Shown here piece after piece: positions 5,528 through 5,831 of a stretch of 5,831 bases of DNA (position 1 is the stretch's first letter; every line of letters begins with the position of its first letter). Source of the stretch: Actinomycetes bacterium. Its GTDB lineage: Bacteria > Actinomycetota > Actinomycetes > Streptosporangiales > Streptosporangiaceae. The stretch lies in NCBI GenBank assembly GCA_023425615.1, contig JAFACJ010000182.1, positions 1 to 5,831 of the forward strand. Direction: 5' to 3'. The notes under the pieces were generated by a model. It did not search any database and was not told where the DNA came from. It was given only the letters and a program-made list of their open reading frames with translations. A program made the position numbers and the translations under genes.

Positions 5528-5831
5528 TCAGACCTCCGTTCGTCCGGCTCGTCGATGAAGTCGAGGAACGTCGGCACCGCCTTCATCCAGGGGTCGAAGA
5601 TGCCGCCCCGGCCCGCGTCGCGGGCCTCCTGGGCGCGCTCCCAGGCGTCCTCGGGCCACGGCGGCTCGATGAGGCGCGATCCCTTGATCAGCGAGTGGAC
5701 CTCGAAGGACGTGCGCTTCGGATGGTCGATGTCCTCCTCCCCGCCCCGCACGATGAGGGTCGGCACCCGGATGCCGCGGATCTCGTGGTCGGGGACGCCC
5801 GGGATGGCCTCGGTCGCCTTGGGCACATACG
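5524..5831 (-). CDS. Alpha/beta hydrolase, C-terminal fragment
   Basis: The last 102 or so residues of a gene that enters from the right edge; the frame stays open to the border, so the GTG near 5826 is not taken as its start. The segment GIRVPTLIVRGGEEDIDHP is the beta-strand and loop carrying the acidic member of the catalytic triad in alpha/beta hydrolases (Asp in the EDIDHP turn). The stretch after the next strand, SRLIEPPWPEDAWERA, is where family members normally carry the catalytic His in a G-x-G-H motif. No His is present there or further on, so either the triad is modified or the His is supplied elsewhere. The end WMKAVPTFLDFIDE is a typical C-terminal helix. Its stop overlaps the MFS start (GTGA), so the two are co-translated. 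Substrate unknown; the nucleophile elbow lies outside the window. Confidence 0.8.
   Translation of the reverse strand, partial: YVPKATEAIPGVPDHEIRGIRVPTLIVRGGEEDIDHPKRTSFEVHSLIKGSRLIEPPWPEDAWERAQEARDAGRGGIFDPWMKAVPTFLDFIDEPDERRSE
5532..5537 (-). promoter_or_regulatory. Strong ribosome binding site fixing the GTG start of the MFS gene
   Basis: On the minus strand GGAGGT is followed by CTGA and the GTG at 5527-5525. It lies within the last codons of the alpha/beta hydrolase gene and makes the GTG the clear start, since no ATG nearby has a comparable site. Confidence 0.75.

Overview
The window is a very GC-rich stretch with almost all codons ending in G or C. Together with the gene families present, this points to an actinobacterium; I cannot name a genus. 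All seven supported genes lie on the minus strand, so transcription runs from the right edge (5831) to the left edge (1). Both outermost genes are cut by the window.

Layout in transcription order: the C-terminal part of an alpha/beta hydrolase (5831-5524); a 14-TM MFS exporter of DHA2 type (5527-4076); a 60-base gap holding a candidate operator; two paralogous amidohydrolase-2 (ACMSD-like TIM-barrel) proteins, here called A (4015-2942) and B (2902-1748); a small Rieske [2Fe-2S] protein (1748-1359); a NuoF-like NADH/FMN/Fe-S flavoprotein (1362-58); and the first 20 residues of a small ferredoxin of the single-cluster, P450-associated type (61-1). Four of the six junctions overlap by 1 or 4 bases (GTGA, TGATG, ATGA, ATGA). 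The other two gaps are 39 and 60 bases. This is the layout of one or two translationally coupled operons.

Interpretation (inference): the left half looks like an NADH -> NuoF-like flavoprotein -> ferredoxin electron-supply chain plus a Rieske protein. It is built together with an unequal amidohydrolase pair, so the locus probably breaks down or modifies a small, perhaps aromatic or cyclic, substrate. The MFS protein would move substrate or product, and the alpha/beta hydrolase would do a further hydrolytic step. No terminal oxygenase or P450 is in the window, and one may lie just beyond base 1.

The most unusual points are these. Amidohydrolase B keeps the metal-site residues, while its partner A has serine at two of them. 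The NuoF-like protein has alanine in place of the first cysteine of the usual 4Fe-4S motif and carries an extra C-terminal CxxC. The Rieske protein has a 34-residue gap between its two cluster-binding motifs. I see no RNA genes, CRISPR array, insertion sequence or convincing terminator.
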